Positions 56,203 through 64,000 of a stretch of DNA of 64,000 bases are shown in pieces; the first letter of the stretch is position 1; each line of letters starts with the position of its first letter. The translations under genes were made by a program, and so were the position numbers. The notes below the pieces were generated by a model. It was not told where the DNA came from, ran no database searches, and saw only the letters and a list, made by a program, of their open reading frames with translations. Source of the DNA: Methylocaldum szegediense (GTDB lineage: Bacteria; Pseudomonadota; Gammaproteobacteria; Methylococcales; Methylococcaceae); contig NZ_OX458333.1 in NCBI RefSeq assembly GCF_949769195.1, positions 1,178,001 through 1,242,000 of the forward strand. Direction: 5' to 3'.

Positions 56203-57057
56203 ATGGCGAAAAGAATTGTTATGGGGAGGACTGTCAAGAGCTATGTCGTATTTCTTTTGCTTGTTATATATGGCATTTTAAATTCGAAAACGTCCTGCGC
56301 GGAGTTCGAAGTATTTGATGCTACTCTTTATTTAGGTAAACCGAAATATCTTGCTCCCGGGATTAAGCCAATTCGAGTGGTTTATAGAAGTGAGATATGG
56401 GAGCAGCGGGATCCAGGGGAGCTTCCAGATCCTGCGATGATAAAAAAAATCATGGAGCGGATGAGCGATAAGGATGTGCCTATTGTAATTGATATTGAAC
56501 ACTGGCCGTTAACGGGAAAGAATGATAGGGGGGTTCAGGAGAATCTTGGTAAGTATAAAAAAATAGTTTCTTGGTTCAGAGAGTTTGCGCCGCAGGCGAA
56601 AATCGGCTTTTATGGACGTGTTCCGATTGGGGATTACTGGCGCGCTATAGATGGAAGAAGAAAGGGCGAGTTTGAACAATGGAAGGCGGAGAATACACGT
56701 GCCCAATCTCTCGCAGACGCCGTCGACGCTCTTTATCCATCACTCTATACGTTCTATAGGGATCGAGAAGGGTGGGTGAGGTATGCAAAGGCACAAATTG
56801 CTGAGGCCCGCAGGCTCGCAAAAGGAAAGCCAGTTTATGTGTTTCTTTGGCCGCAATATCACGAATCGAATCGTATTTTAGGATTGAAGTATATTGCTCC
56901 AGACTATTGGAAACTCCAACTAGAAACAGCAAGACAGTATGCAGATGGGGTAGTGATTTGGGGAGGGTATAAGCAGAAGTGGGATTGGAACGCGAAGTGG
57001 TATGTCGTAACAAAACAGTTTGTGGAGAATTTGCGGGCCACGGAGAAATCTCGATAA
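56203..57057 (+). CDS. Exported glycoside-hydrolase-like protein (hyaluronidase-like TIM barrel)
   Basis: The 284-residue protein has a signal peptide (VVFLLLVIYGILNSKTSCA) and a predicted TIM barrel. Segments IVIDIEHWPL, FAPQAKIGFYGRVPIGDYW, DALYPSLYTFYRD and VYVFLWPQYH recall GH56-like hyaluronidases and related exopolysaccharide hydrolases. The acidic pair in DIEHW may be catalytic. The gene follows the TupA-like gene by six bases and shares its AT-rich bias. The assignment rests on pattern alone. Confidence 0.6.
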   Translation: MAKRIVMGRTVKSYVVFLLLVIYGILNSKTSCAEFEVFDATLYLGKPKYLAPGIKPIRVVYRSEIWEQRDPGELPDPAMIKKIMERMSDKDVPIVIDIEHWPLTGKNDRGVQENLGKYKKIVSWFREFAPQAKIGFYGRVPIGDYWRAIDGRRKGEFEQWKAENTRAQSLADAVDALYPSLYTFYRDREGWVRYAKAQIAEARRLAKGKPVYVFLWPQYHESNRILGLKYIAPDYWKLQLETARQYADGVVIWGGYKQKWDWNAKWYVVTKQFVENLRATEKSR

Positions 57058-57244
57058 GGGATGGTTGGGTGGGCTGGATGCTGAGCTTAGGTTGAGGGAA
57101 TCGGCAGTGGTTTTGATTTGCGAGGGGGAACGTGAGAGGTCGGTTTCGATTCGTCCAGATGGCGAGCGTCCGAGTTTGCTACGAGTGCAGTGTAAAAGAC
57201 GGGGCAAGCTGGGAGAACGTCTGTGTCGCCCGGGGAGGTCGGTG

Positions 57245-58408
57245 ATGCGTGTCGCGATTTGTCAGCCTCGCGTTGCGAAGTATCGAGTTCCCGTTTTTGA
57301 GCGCCTGGGTGGAATCCCTGGCATCGAGCTTAGTGTGTTCGCCGGGAAAAGTTCAAATGTACTTGAAGGCGTCGAGTCGGGAGCGAATTTTCGCTTCGTG
57401 CCGGCGCCTGTCATCAACCGAAGGATGGGCCCGGTTGAATACCGATACCAGGCCGCTCAAATACAAGTCGTGAAATCCGGTCGTTTTGACGCCGTGATAC
57501 TGCCCTGGGATTCTCATTATTTGTCGCTGGGGCCGGCGATCTTTGCGGGTCGATTATGCGGGGTTCCGGTTTTGCTCTGGGGACACGGTTATTCCAAGAA
57601 GGGAATGGGGTTTCGTGACAGCCTGCGCAATTTTTATGGCAAGCGCGCCAACGCGGTACTGCTTTATTCTCAGACGGTTGCCCAGCGACTGGTACGAGAG
57701 AGTCGATTTCAAGGGGAGCGTGTTTTCGTGGCTCAGAATGCCATTGACCAAGCTCCAATTCAGGCAGCAAGGGATACATGGAGTAGGGAAACGGCACGCT
57801 TAGCATCGTTTCGTCGGGAACACGAATTAGACCCACAGTTTACCGTGGCATTCGTGTCACGCTTGCTTCCGGACAATCGAATTGAACTCTTGGTCGAGGC
57901 TTTTGCGTTGGTTCGCCGGGAACAGCCGAACGCCAAGCTGGTGATTATAGGAGACGGACCCTGTCGTCGTGACCTCGAGTCATTGGCACTTCGGCTTCAT
58001 CTCGGCAATTCCGTTATCTTTGCCGGAGCAATCTTCGATGAAAACAATATTGCACCCTGGCTCCTGAGCTCGACGGTATTTGTCTATCCCAGGAATATCG
58101 GCCTGAGCTTAATGCATGCTTTCGGTTACGGTCTACCCGTAATCACCAGCGATAATCTCGCTTCCCACAACCCAGAAATAGAGGCGCTTGTAGCTGGCGA
58201 AAATGGCCTTTTATACGAGGACGGCAATGTCGAAGATATGGCTCGAAAAATTTTGACCGTCTTCAGAAATCCCAATCTAAGAGCCTCTATGGCTGAGAAA
58301 GCTCTGCGCCAAGTGCATGAGGTTTATACAGTGGAACGCATGGTCGACGGTTTTCTGGAAATTCTCGATTTCGCAAAGCATTGTCGAAAAAAAAAGAATG
58401 AAATATGA
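57245..58408 (+). CDS. Glycosyltransferase family 4 protein
   Basis: The 387-residue GT-B glycosyltransferase has a Rossmann-like N-terminal half (QPRVAKYRVPVFERLGGIPG) and the GT4 C-terminal half with FVSRLLPDNRIELLVEAF and a donor site YPRNIGLSLMHAFGYGLPVI in place of the usual EX7E, so the first Glu is missing. ATG 57245 follows GGGGAGG. GC content returns to normal here. It is the first of three glycosyltransferases likely to build the repeat unit. Confidence 0.85.
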   Translation: MRVAICQPRVAKYRVPVFERLGGIPGIELSVFAGKSSNVLEGVESGANFRFVPAPVINRRMGPVEYRYQAAQIQVVKSGRFDAVILPWDSHYLSLGPAIFAGRLCGVPVLLWGHGYSKKGMGFRDSLRNFYGKRANAVLLYSQTVAQRLVRESRFQGERVFVAQNAIDQAPIQAARDTWSRETARLASFRREHELDPQFTVAFVSRLLPDNRIELLVEAFALVRREQPNAKLVIIGDGPCRRDLESLALRLHLGNSVIFAGAIFDENNIAPWLLSSTVFVYPRNIGLSLMHAFGYGLPVITSDNLASHNPEIEALVAGENGLLYEDGNVEDMARKILTVFRNPNLRASMAEKALRQVHEVYTVERMVDGFLEILDFAKHCRKKKNEI

Positions 58409-58568
58409 GGACTCGGTCGAGACGTCTGAGGTTTTCTGCACGCTTTTCAAAAAATCGCGGCAGCCACATAAGACCGGAGCTAAGAAACGACTCGGTGACG
58501 GTGGATTTATGGAATTGGCCGAGTAAAGAGTGGAGAAACGCGGCCCAAAATTAAACGAATATTTCAAT

Positions 58569-59711
58569 ATGAAAATAATTCAAGTTGTATCCGGAATCGA
58601 TAATCTGGCTGCGGGCCCTTCGTATACCGTACCGCGACTATGCGAGATTTTGGGTGAAAAGAATTGCCATGTAGAGCTTCATACCCTCGAACCGTTACCT
58701 AAATCGCTCGGTACAGCCGGTTACGAGATTCAGGCGTATCGAAGAACGAGGTTACCAATCATGGGTCGATTCGGCTTATCGCCTGCGATGGTATCAGGTT
58801 TGACGCGGGCGGCAGGATCGGCAGATATCGTTCACAACCATGGCTTGTGGCTTTTGCCCAATCTGTACGCTTACCAGGTGGCCCGCAATAAGCGGATCCG
58901 TTTTGTGGTTTCTCCTCGCGGGATGCTGTCGTCATGGGCACTAGCGCACTCGAAATGGAAAAAGCGCTTGGTATGGCACTGGAAGCAACAACGGGCGCTG
59001 GGAGCAGCGGCATGTTTTCACGCTACGGCGGAAAGCGAGCTGGAGGATATTCGTCGCTTGGGTTTTTCAGCTCCCGTAGCGGTAATACCTAACGGCGTAG
59101 ACGTGCCCAAAGCTCAGCGGAAGCCTTCGCAAGGCTTGCGAAGATTACTGTTCCTCGCCCGAATCCATAAGAAAAAAGGCGTGGACATTTTGCTCAACGC
59201 GTGGCGCCGCCTGGAAGAGCGTCATCCACACTGGGAATTGACCATAGCCGGTCCTGACGACGGGGGCTACTTAGACGGCATGAAACAATTGGCGGCTGCT
59301 CTTCAGCTCAGGAGAGTCGAATTCACCGGACCGGTGTACGGTGAGCAGAAGAGCAGCTTGCTACAGTCGTCGGATCTCTATGTGTTACCGACGCACTCCG
59401 AAAATTTCGGAATGACCGTTGCGGAGGCATTGGCCCACGGGGTTCCTGCGGTCGTTACTAAGGGCGCGCCCTGGCAGGGACTCGAAGACCACCGGTGCGG
59501 CTGGTGGATCGATTTGAGCGTGGATTCTCTTGCCGCCTGCCTCGACCAGGCGATGAGGAAAGGCGATCGGGAGCTTCGCGCTATGGGTGAGCGCGGGCGA
59601 ACTTGGATGCTGCGGCAATATTCGTGGTCGTCCGTTGCCGAGAAAATGGAGCGTACCTATGCGTGGCTAGTCTACGGAGGGGACCGACCCGCGTGGGTAA
59701 GTTGTACATAA
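58569..59711 (+). CDS. Glycosyltransferase family 4 protein
   Basis: The 380-residue protein is a GT4 retaining glycosyltransferase. It has the acceptor-side motif DIVHNHGLWLLPNLYAYQ, a phosphate-binding stretch FLARIHKKKGVDILLNAW and the EX7E donor motif HSENFGMTVAEALAHGVPAV. ATG 58569 begins the MKIIQVVSGI opening; the GTG at 58530 is less likely. It resembles enzymes of colanic-acid-type clusters. Confidence 0.88.
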   Translation: MKIIQVVSGIDNLAAGPSYTVPRLCEILGEKNCHVELHTLEPLPKSLGTAGYEIQAYRRTRLPIMGRFGLSPAMVSGLTRAAGSADIVHNHGLWLLPNLYAYQVARNKRIRFVVSPRGMLSSWALAHSKWKKRLVWHWKQQRALGAAACFHATAESELEDIRRLGFSAPVAVIPNGVDVPKAQRKPSQGLRRLLFLARIHKKKGVDILLNAWRRLEERHPHWELTIAGPDDGGYLDGMKQLAAALQLRRVEFTGPVYGEQKSSLLQSSDLYVLPTHSENFGMTVAEALAHGVPAVVTKGAPWQGLEDHRCGWWIDLSVDSLAACLDQAMRKGDRELRAMGERGRTWMLRQYSWSSVAEKMERTYAWLVYGGDRPAWVSCT

Positions 59712-59798
59712 AAGCATGGCGCTCAGACTCGGTTAACTCGAACCTTCCGTGTATTCGTACTCATTGCAACCAGTCACTTTCCAGCGGCACCGTTCATT

Positions 59799-60350
59799 AT
59801 GTCGAGCTCTGTTGTTTTTGTTCGCCGTTCTAGCCCCCACTCGCTGAAAAATCGCGCGTTACGAGCGCTATGGGGTTGGGTGTGGCTGCTATTGTTCCGT
59901 CCGAGCCCCAGAACGTTCCATGCATGGCGGCGGGTCTTGCTGAGGCTGTTTGGGGCTCGTATCGGCAGAGGGGTTTACGTGTATCCCTCCGCCAAAATTT
60001 GGGCGCCGTGGAATCTCGAGATGGAGGACTACAGTTGCCTGGGAGATCACGTGGATTGCTATTGCGTGGACAAGATTCGGCTCGGTGCGTATTCCACTGT
60101 CAGTCAATATAGCTATCTATGCAGTGCCAGCCACGATTACACGCGGGTCGACTTGCCTTTGATAACCGCGCCAATATCGGTCGGAGCGGGGGCTTGGATA
60201 ACCGCGGACGCCTTTGTAGGGCCGGGCGTGGTCATCGGCGAAGGTGCGATTGTCGGGGTCCGGTCTACCGTGCTGAAGGATGTCGAACCGTGGACGGTCG
60301 TTGCGGGGACCCCGGCTCGGAAAATCAAGGATCGACTGGTGCAAAAGTGA
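59799..60350 (+). CDS. WcaF-like hexapeptide acetyltransferase
   Basis: The 183-residue protein has a left-handed beta-helix acyltransferase domain (IGRGVYVYPSAKIWAPWNLE; AWITADAFVGPGVVIGEGAI) and the catalytic-type His in ASHDYTRVDLP. It resembles putative colanic acid acetyltransferases that O-acetylate exopolysaccharide precursors in the cytoplasm. A membrane-associating hydrophobic stretch lies at residues 21-33. It stands between two glycosyltransferase genes. Confidence 0.87.
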   Translation: MSSSVVFVRRSSPHSLKNRALRALWGWVWLLLFRPSPRTFHAWRRVLLRLFGARIGRGVYVYPSAKIWAPWNLEMEDYSCLGDHVDCYCVDKIRLGAYSTVSQYSYLCSASHDYTRVDLPLITAPISVGAGAWITADAFVGPGVVIGEGAIVGVRSTVLKDVEPWTVVAGTPARKIKDRLVQK

Positions 60351-60499
60351 TGTGTTTTACAGTCGTTGGAAGCCGGCGTTTCGGCCGCCGCGAGCGAGTT
60401 TTGCAACCGTGGCACACGCGAGTGTTTCAACCTCACGGAACCGCATTTCGCCCGTGCCGTGCAACAACAAAAGGAAAAGCGCGCGATTAGGAATGCGAA

Positions 60500-61768
60500 A
60501 TGGCTAACCATAAGATTATTTTCGTCAATCGATACTTTTATCCCGATCATTCTGCCACCAGCCAGATGCTGAGCGATCTTGCATTCGACCTCGCGCGCGC
60601 GGGCTATTCGGTCAGTGTCGTTACGGGTCGTCAGCTTTACGACCGTCCCGATGCAGCGTTATCGGAAAACGAAAGCGTAGGTGGCGTCAAGATTTTGCGA
60701 ATCTGGACCACGCGCTTCGGTCGAGGGGGATTGCTTGGGCGCGCTGTGGATTACGCGAGTTTTTATCTGTCAGCGTTTTCGATGCTGTTGCGGTTGACAG
60801 CCAGCGGCGATGTGATCGTAGCCAAGACCGACCCGCCGCTGATCTCGGTGGTCTGCGGGTTGGTCGCGCTCATACGCGGCGCCGTATCGGTGAACTGGAT
60901 TCAGGATCTGTTCCCGGAAGTGGCGGCGGAACTCGATGTGAAAGCGATAGGACCGATTATTCCCTTAGCGCGCTGGCTGCGGAACTGGTCTCTGCGGAGG
61001 GCTGCATGCAATGTGGTGCTTGGGGACTTGATGGCGGAAAGACTAGCGAAAGAGAAGATCGGGATGGAAGGTATACGAGTCATTCCGAATTGGGCCGACG
61101 GCGATCAGATCAAACCCGTGGCGCCGGAAGGTAACAAACTGCGCCGCGAATGGGGGCTCGAAAATAAGTTTGTTGTCGGTTACTCCGGGAATCTCGGGCG
61201 GGCACATGAGTTCTACACCATTCTTCGGGCAGCGGAGATTCTTCGTGACCGTGACGACTGCGTCGCGTTTCTCTTTATCGGCGGCGGTGCCCAACGCGCT
61301 GCCTTGGAGCAATGGATCGACACCCATGGCCTGACGAACGTACTGTTCCGGCCGTATCAGCCGAAAGAAATGCTCGGATTGAGTTTGAGCGTTCCGGATG
61401 CGCATCTCGTTTGCCTCAAGCCTGGCCTCGAGGGACTGATCGTTCCGAGCAAGTTTTACGGCATCGCGGCAGTTGGCCGGCCCACGTTGTTCGTGGGCGA
61501 TCCCCATGGCGAGATTCCGAGAGTGCTGAATACAGTGAATTGCGGGTACACCGTTTCCGCCGGAGATTCGGAGGGGTTGGTTCGGTATATAGAGGTCTTG
61601 AAGTCCAATCCGGATATTTGTCGAGCGATGGGACAGAGGGCGAGAGCTGAATTCGAGCGGCGCTTCAGTCGTGTCGGGGCCGTTGCGGCCTGGAAAGATC
61701 TACTGGAGTCTCTCGGATTTGCGGCCCCGCCCGAACATATCGGTTCAGATTTTTCGACGACTTTTTGA
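60500..61768 (+). CDS. WbuB-like glycosyltransferase family 4 protein
   Basis: The 422-residue GT4 enzyme has the opening FVNRYFYPDHSATSQMLSDL and DVIVAKTDPPLISVVCGL, then WIQDLFPEVAAEL and the GYSGNLGRAHEF phosphate-binding segment, as in WbuB-type GlcNAc/FucNAc transferases. The donor site reads LEGLIVPSKFYGIAAVGRPT, lacking one of the two usual Glu residues, as in WbuB relatives. A function in repeat-unit assembly is likely. Confidence 0.87.
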   Translation: MANHKIIFVNRYFYPDHSATSQMLSDLAFDLARAGYSVSVVTGRQLYDRPDAALSENESVGGVKILRIWTTRFGRGGLLGRAVDYASFYLSAFSMLLRLTASGDVIVAKTDPPLISVVCGLVALIRGAVSVNWIQDLFPEVAAELDVKAIGPIIPLARWLRNWSLRRAACNVVLGDLMAERLAKEKIGMEGIRVIPNWADGDQIKPVAPEGNKLRREWGLENKFVVGYSGNLGRAHEFYTILRAAEILRDRDDCVAFLFIGGGAQRAALEQWIDTHGLTNVLFRPYQPKEMLGLSLSVPDAHLVCLKPGLEGLIVPSKFYGIAAVGRPTLFVGDPHGEIPRVLNTVNCGYTVSAGDSEGLVRYIEVLKSNPDICRAMGQRARAEFERRFSRVGAVAAWKDLLESLGFAAPPEHIGSDFSTTF

Positions 61769-62134
61769 CTCTGGGGCGATCAATTCTAAGGTATTTCGAT
61801 AAACGGTTCGGCGGCCACGCTAACAGTTTTTGTTGCCGAGTGTCTCGGCTCGCTTGGTAGGGTATCGATTTTTCTCATCGGGTCGATTTTCGCCGCGAGG
61901 GATGTAACTTTCTTCTTAGCTTAAAGAGATCAAGAACTTTTTTATTACTCGTTAAATATGTTTGAGTTGCTTTCGTTCCCGCTTTTCGTTCGGGAGCCTT
62001 TATTGAAGCTCACGCCTATCGATTCACCTGCGGTTTCGGGAAGGCAAAGCTTTTCGGCGCCAACGGAAGGAGCCGTTTGCGATTGGGGAAGAAGCAAAGG
62101 CGTAATAAGCCCTCAATAGATAAGGCCGGATCTA
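61769..62134. other. Leader and promoter region of the exosortase gene
   Basis: No gene is seen. An AT-rich stretch lies at 61900-61960, followed by a GC-rich part with CAACGG-AAGGAG-CCGTTTG (62058-62078), which forms a hairpin, and GGCAAAGC just upstream. A structured leader is possible but I could not match it to a known class. Confidence 0.4.
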
Positions 62135-63715
62135 ATGATTGCAACAGACTCGAAAACTGAATTGTGGGATATTGGGCTTAAGTTTTGGGGATGGTTCGGC
62201 TTATTAATCGGGATATCGGTATTTATATTTTTTGACGGGCTTAAACTCGTCTTTGGAAATTGGACGACAAGCGAGGAGTACAGTCACGGTCTTCTGATTC
62301 CCTTCATCACCGCTTTCCTAATCTGGCAGAAAAAAAACGAGATTGCCCGGCTGCCGTTCGAGGGATCGTGGGCGGGCGTCGGTGTCGTTGCCTTGGGGGT
62401 GGGGCTTTATTTTCTGGGCGAATTGGCGACGCTCTACATCATTGTTCAGTATGCCTTCTTGGTGGTTTTGTTCGGTCTGGTGCTCGCGGTGACAGGGACC
62501 AAGATATTCAGGCAGATTTGGATACCGCTGTTCTTTTTGTTTTTCGCGATTCCTTTGCCGAATTTTCTCTATCAGGGGCTATCGAGCAAACTTCAGCTCC
62601 TTTCCTCGGCACTCGGCGTCTCGTTCATCCGCGCCTGCGATATCAGTGTTTATCTCGAAGGCAATGTTATCGACCTTGGTTCGTACAAGCTTCAGGTGGT
62701 GGAGGCCTGCAACGGACTGCGTTACCTCTTTCCCCTGATGAGTCTCGCGTTCATGTGCGCCTATTTCTTCAAGGGGGCGTTGTGGAAAAGGGCGGTGATC
62801 TTTTTATCGAGTATTCCGATCACGATTCTGATGAACAGTTTTCGCATCGGTATCATCGGCGTCATGGTCGAGTACTGGGGACAGTCGATGGCGGAAGGGT
62901 TTCTGCACGATTTCGAGGGCTGGGTGATCTTCATGGCTTGCACGGGGTTGTTGGTAGGGGAAATGTGGCTGCTGGCTCGTATCGGGCGGGAGCCGCGTCC
63001 CCTTTTGGAAGTGTTCGGTTTGGTGTTTCCGGCGCCGTCCCCCAAGGATGCACTGTTCCGGGAGCGCAGCCTTCCGCGTCAATATTGGCCGGTGCTTGGA
63101 TTGTTGGTAGCGGCCTTGGCGGGTGCCCAACTCCTGCAGCATCGGGAAGAAATCGTCCCGTCCCGTGCCGAGTTCGTTGATTTCCCCATGCATCTAGCCG
63201 ATTGGACAGGTCGGCGCGAGACCTTGGAGCAGCACTATATCGATGCACTCAAATTCGACGACTACATTCTGGCCAACTACGTCCGCGATGGGGGGATCCC
63301 GGTCAATTTTTACTCGGCTTACTACGCGTCCCAGCGCAAAGGCGAGTCGATACATTCTCCTCGCTCCTGCATCCCGGGCGGCGGCTGGGAGATTAAATCA
63401 CTGGAGACAGTGGACGCAGACGTTCCTGGCGAGGGCGGACACCCGCTCCGAATCAACCGCCTAGTCATTCAGAAAGGCGAGGATCGTCAGTTGGTTTATT
63501 ACTGGTTTCAACAGCGAGGGCGCAATTTGACCAATGAATATGCCGTGAAATGGTACCTATTCTGGGATGCACTGACGCGCAATCGTACCGACGGTGCCCT
63601 GATCAGGCTCACGACCTATCTTCCCCAAGGTGCGGATATCGCAACTGGCATCGAGCGGCTCGACGCCTTCCTGAGAGTCCTCAAGCCGCAATTGGACCGC
63701 TATATCGCGGACTAA
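62135..63715 (+). CDS. xrtD: Exosortase D (VPLPA-CTERM type) fused to EpsI domain
   Basis: The 526-residue inner-membrane protein has about eight membrane segments with the exosortase triad: Cys192 in VVEACNGLRYLFPLM, Arg237 in NSFRIGIIG and His258 in LHDFEGW. Residues about 318-526 are an EpsI domain with HSPRSCIPGGGWEI (403-420 region). The fusion is the layout of XrtD, the exosortase that recognises VPLPA-type tails. Five proteins with VPLPA/VPIPA tails are encoded at 33-47 kb. It cleaves them and probably attaches them to a surface glycolipid or polysaccharide. Confidence 0.9.
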   Translation: MIATDSKTELWDIGLKFWGWFGLLIGISVFIFFDGLKLVFGNWTTSEEYSHGLLIPFITAFLIWQKKNEIARLPFEGSWAGVGVVALGVGLYFLGELATLYIIVQYAFLVVLFGLVLAVTGTKIFRQIWIPLFFLFFAIPLPNFLYQGLSSKLQLLSSALGVSFIRACDISVYLEGNVIDLGSYKLQVVEACNGLRYLFPLMSLAFMCAYFFKGALWKRAVIFLSSIPITILMNSFRIGIIGVMVEYWGQSMAEGFLHDFEGWVIFMACTGLLVGEMWLLARIGREPRPLLEVFGLVFPAPSPKDALFRERSLPRQYWPVLGLLVAALAGAQLLQHREEIVPSRAEFVDFPMHLADWTGRRETLEQHYIDALKFDDYILANYVRDGGIPVNFYSAYYASQRKGESIHSPRSCIPGGGWEIKSLETVDADVPGEGGHPLRINRLVIQKGEDRQLVYYWFQQRGRNLTNEYAVKWYLFWDALTRNRTDGALIRLTTYLPQGADIATGIERLDAFLRVLKPQLDRYIAD

Positions 63716-63758
63716 GCGCATGGGCTCGATTTCGCCGAAAGGATATCGATAGGCTCTT

Positions 63759-64000
63759 ATGCAACTTTTCGTGCTGTTTTTGACCACGTTGTTTTTGGCC
63801 ATGGTGCTTGTGGCCGGGCTGATCAAGCTGTCGGCGCCGCTAGGCCTAGTCGACGTGCCTGATGCGCGGAAGGTTCATGCATCCACGATTCCGCGGGTGG
63901 GCGGGATCGGCATGGTGGTTGCGACGATCGTCGCGCTGCTTTTGGAGTTCGAACTCGATGCCCAGTTCCGGGAGTGTCTCCTCGGAGTGGGCATCCTTAC
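63759..64000 (+). CDS. WecA/MraY-family phosphoglycosyltransferase, 3' part beyond window
   Basis: The frame opens at ATG 63759 and runs off the window, about 80 codons. It encodes a first membrane segment (VLFLTTLFLAMVLVAGLI) and the family motif LGLVDVPDARKVHASTIPRV with GGIGM, which is the conserved start of undecaprenyl-phosphate sugar-1-phosphate transferases. It should initiate repeat-unit synthesis on the lipid carrier. It follows the exosortase gene by 43 bases. Confidence 0.88.
   Translation, partial: MQLFVLFLTTLFLAMVLVAGLIKLSAPLGLVDVPDARKVHASTIPRVGGIGMVVATIVALLLEFELDAQFRECLLGVGIL

Noticed and set aside
62260-63180. Plus-strand frame of 306 codons within the exosortase gene
   Set aside because: It is a shifted frame of the exosortase; the catalytic motifs lie in the other frame.
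1-64000. tRNA, rRNA, CRISPR array, transposase or integrase genes
   Set aside because: I looked for cloverleaf-type segments, regularly spaced short repeats and transposase motifs and saw none. A tRNAscan or CRISPR search would be decisive.

Overview
The window reads as chromosome of a Gram-negative gammaproteobacterium. Genes such as purE/purK, ubiG, hdeD-like, a DUF3570/DUF4266/ApbE operon and a large surface-type di-haem cytochrome c peroxidase resemble those of Methylococcales (type I methanotrophs). The methanotroph assignment is an inference, because no pmo, mxaF or 16S gene is present. GC is high except for a clearly AT-richer stretch at about 55.0-57.1 kb.

Layout. 0-4.3 kb: recQ (cut by the window edge), purK, purE and divergent ubiG. 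4.3-9.5 kb: a copper-type cupredoxin, a WbuC-like cupin, an MtfA-like peptidase, an isoaspartyl peptidase and a DUF488 protein. 9.7-15.7 kb: a gliding-type ABC operon (ATPase, permease, GldG-like, DUF4340) with a DUF5765 membrane protein upstream. 16-23 kb: assorted metabolic genes and two decayed genes, a thiamine-diphosphate enzyme and a hisC. 23-32.6 kb: polysaccharide export genes (Wza-like, outer-membrane barrel, Wzz/GumC-like, tyrosine-kinase-like), a decayed partial copy of the Wza-like gene, a PrsT-like TPR lipoprotein and a TPR-sulfotransferase. 33-50 kb: five proteins with VPLPA/VPIPA-type C-terminal sorting signals, two di-haem peroxidase-like cytochromes and a tlpA-DUF4266-DUF3570-apbE operon. 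50-64 kb: exopolysaccharide synthesis genes (gmd, fcl, flippase, polymerase/ligase, glycosyltransferases, acetyltransferase), ending in an exosortase of the XrtD type fused to EpsI and the start of a WecA-like phosphoglycosyltransferase.

How it fits together. The 23-64 kb block looks like one surface-display island. Polysaccharide synthesis and export genes flank the substrates, and the VPLPA-type exosortase lies about 15 kb downstream of the last substrate. Three of the substrates and one di-haem peroxidase are predicted to begin with histidine once their signal peptides are removed, a hallmark of copper-binding histidine-brace or CopC-like sites. Three substrate genes and the DUF3570 operon have sigma-54-like promoters. 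Two substrate genes also share a conserved structured leader that resembles the GEMM (c-di-GMP-I) riboswitch in parts. The DUF3570 outer-membrane protein contains a DxxSGAT motif, the ApbE flavinylation consensus, with apbE next to it. It also carries a near copy of an entire neighbouring sorted protein domain inserted into its sequence. My best candidate for an undescribed system is therefore a surface copper/redox system anchored by XrtD and controlled by sigma-54 and possibly cyclic dinucleotide. The parts are visible in the sequence; the joint function is inference.
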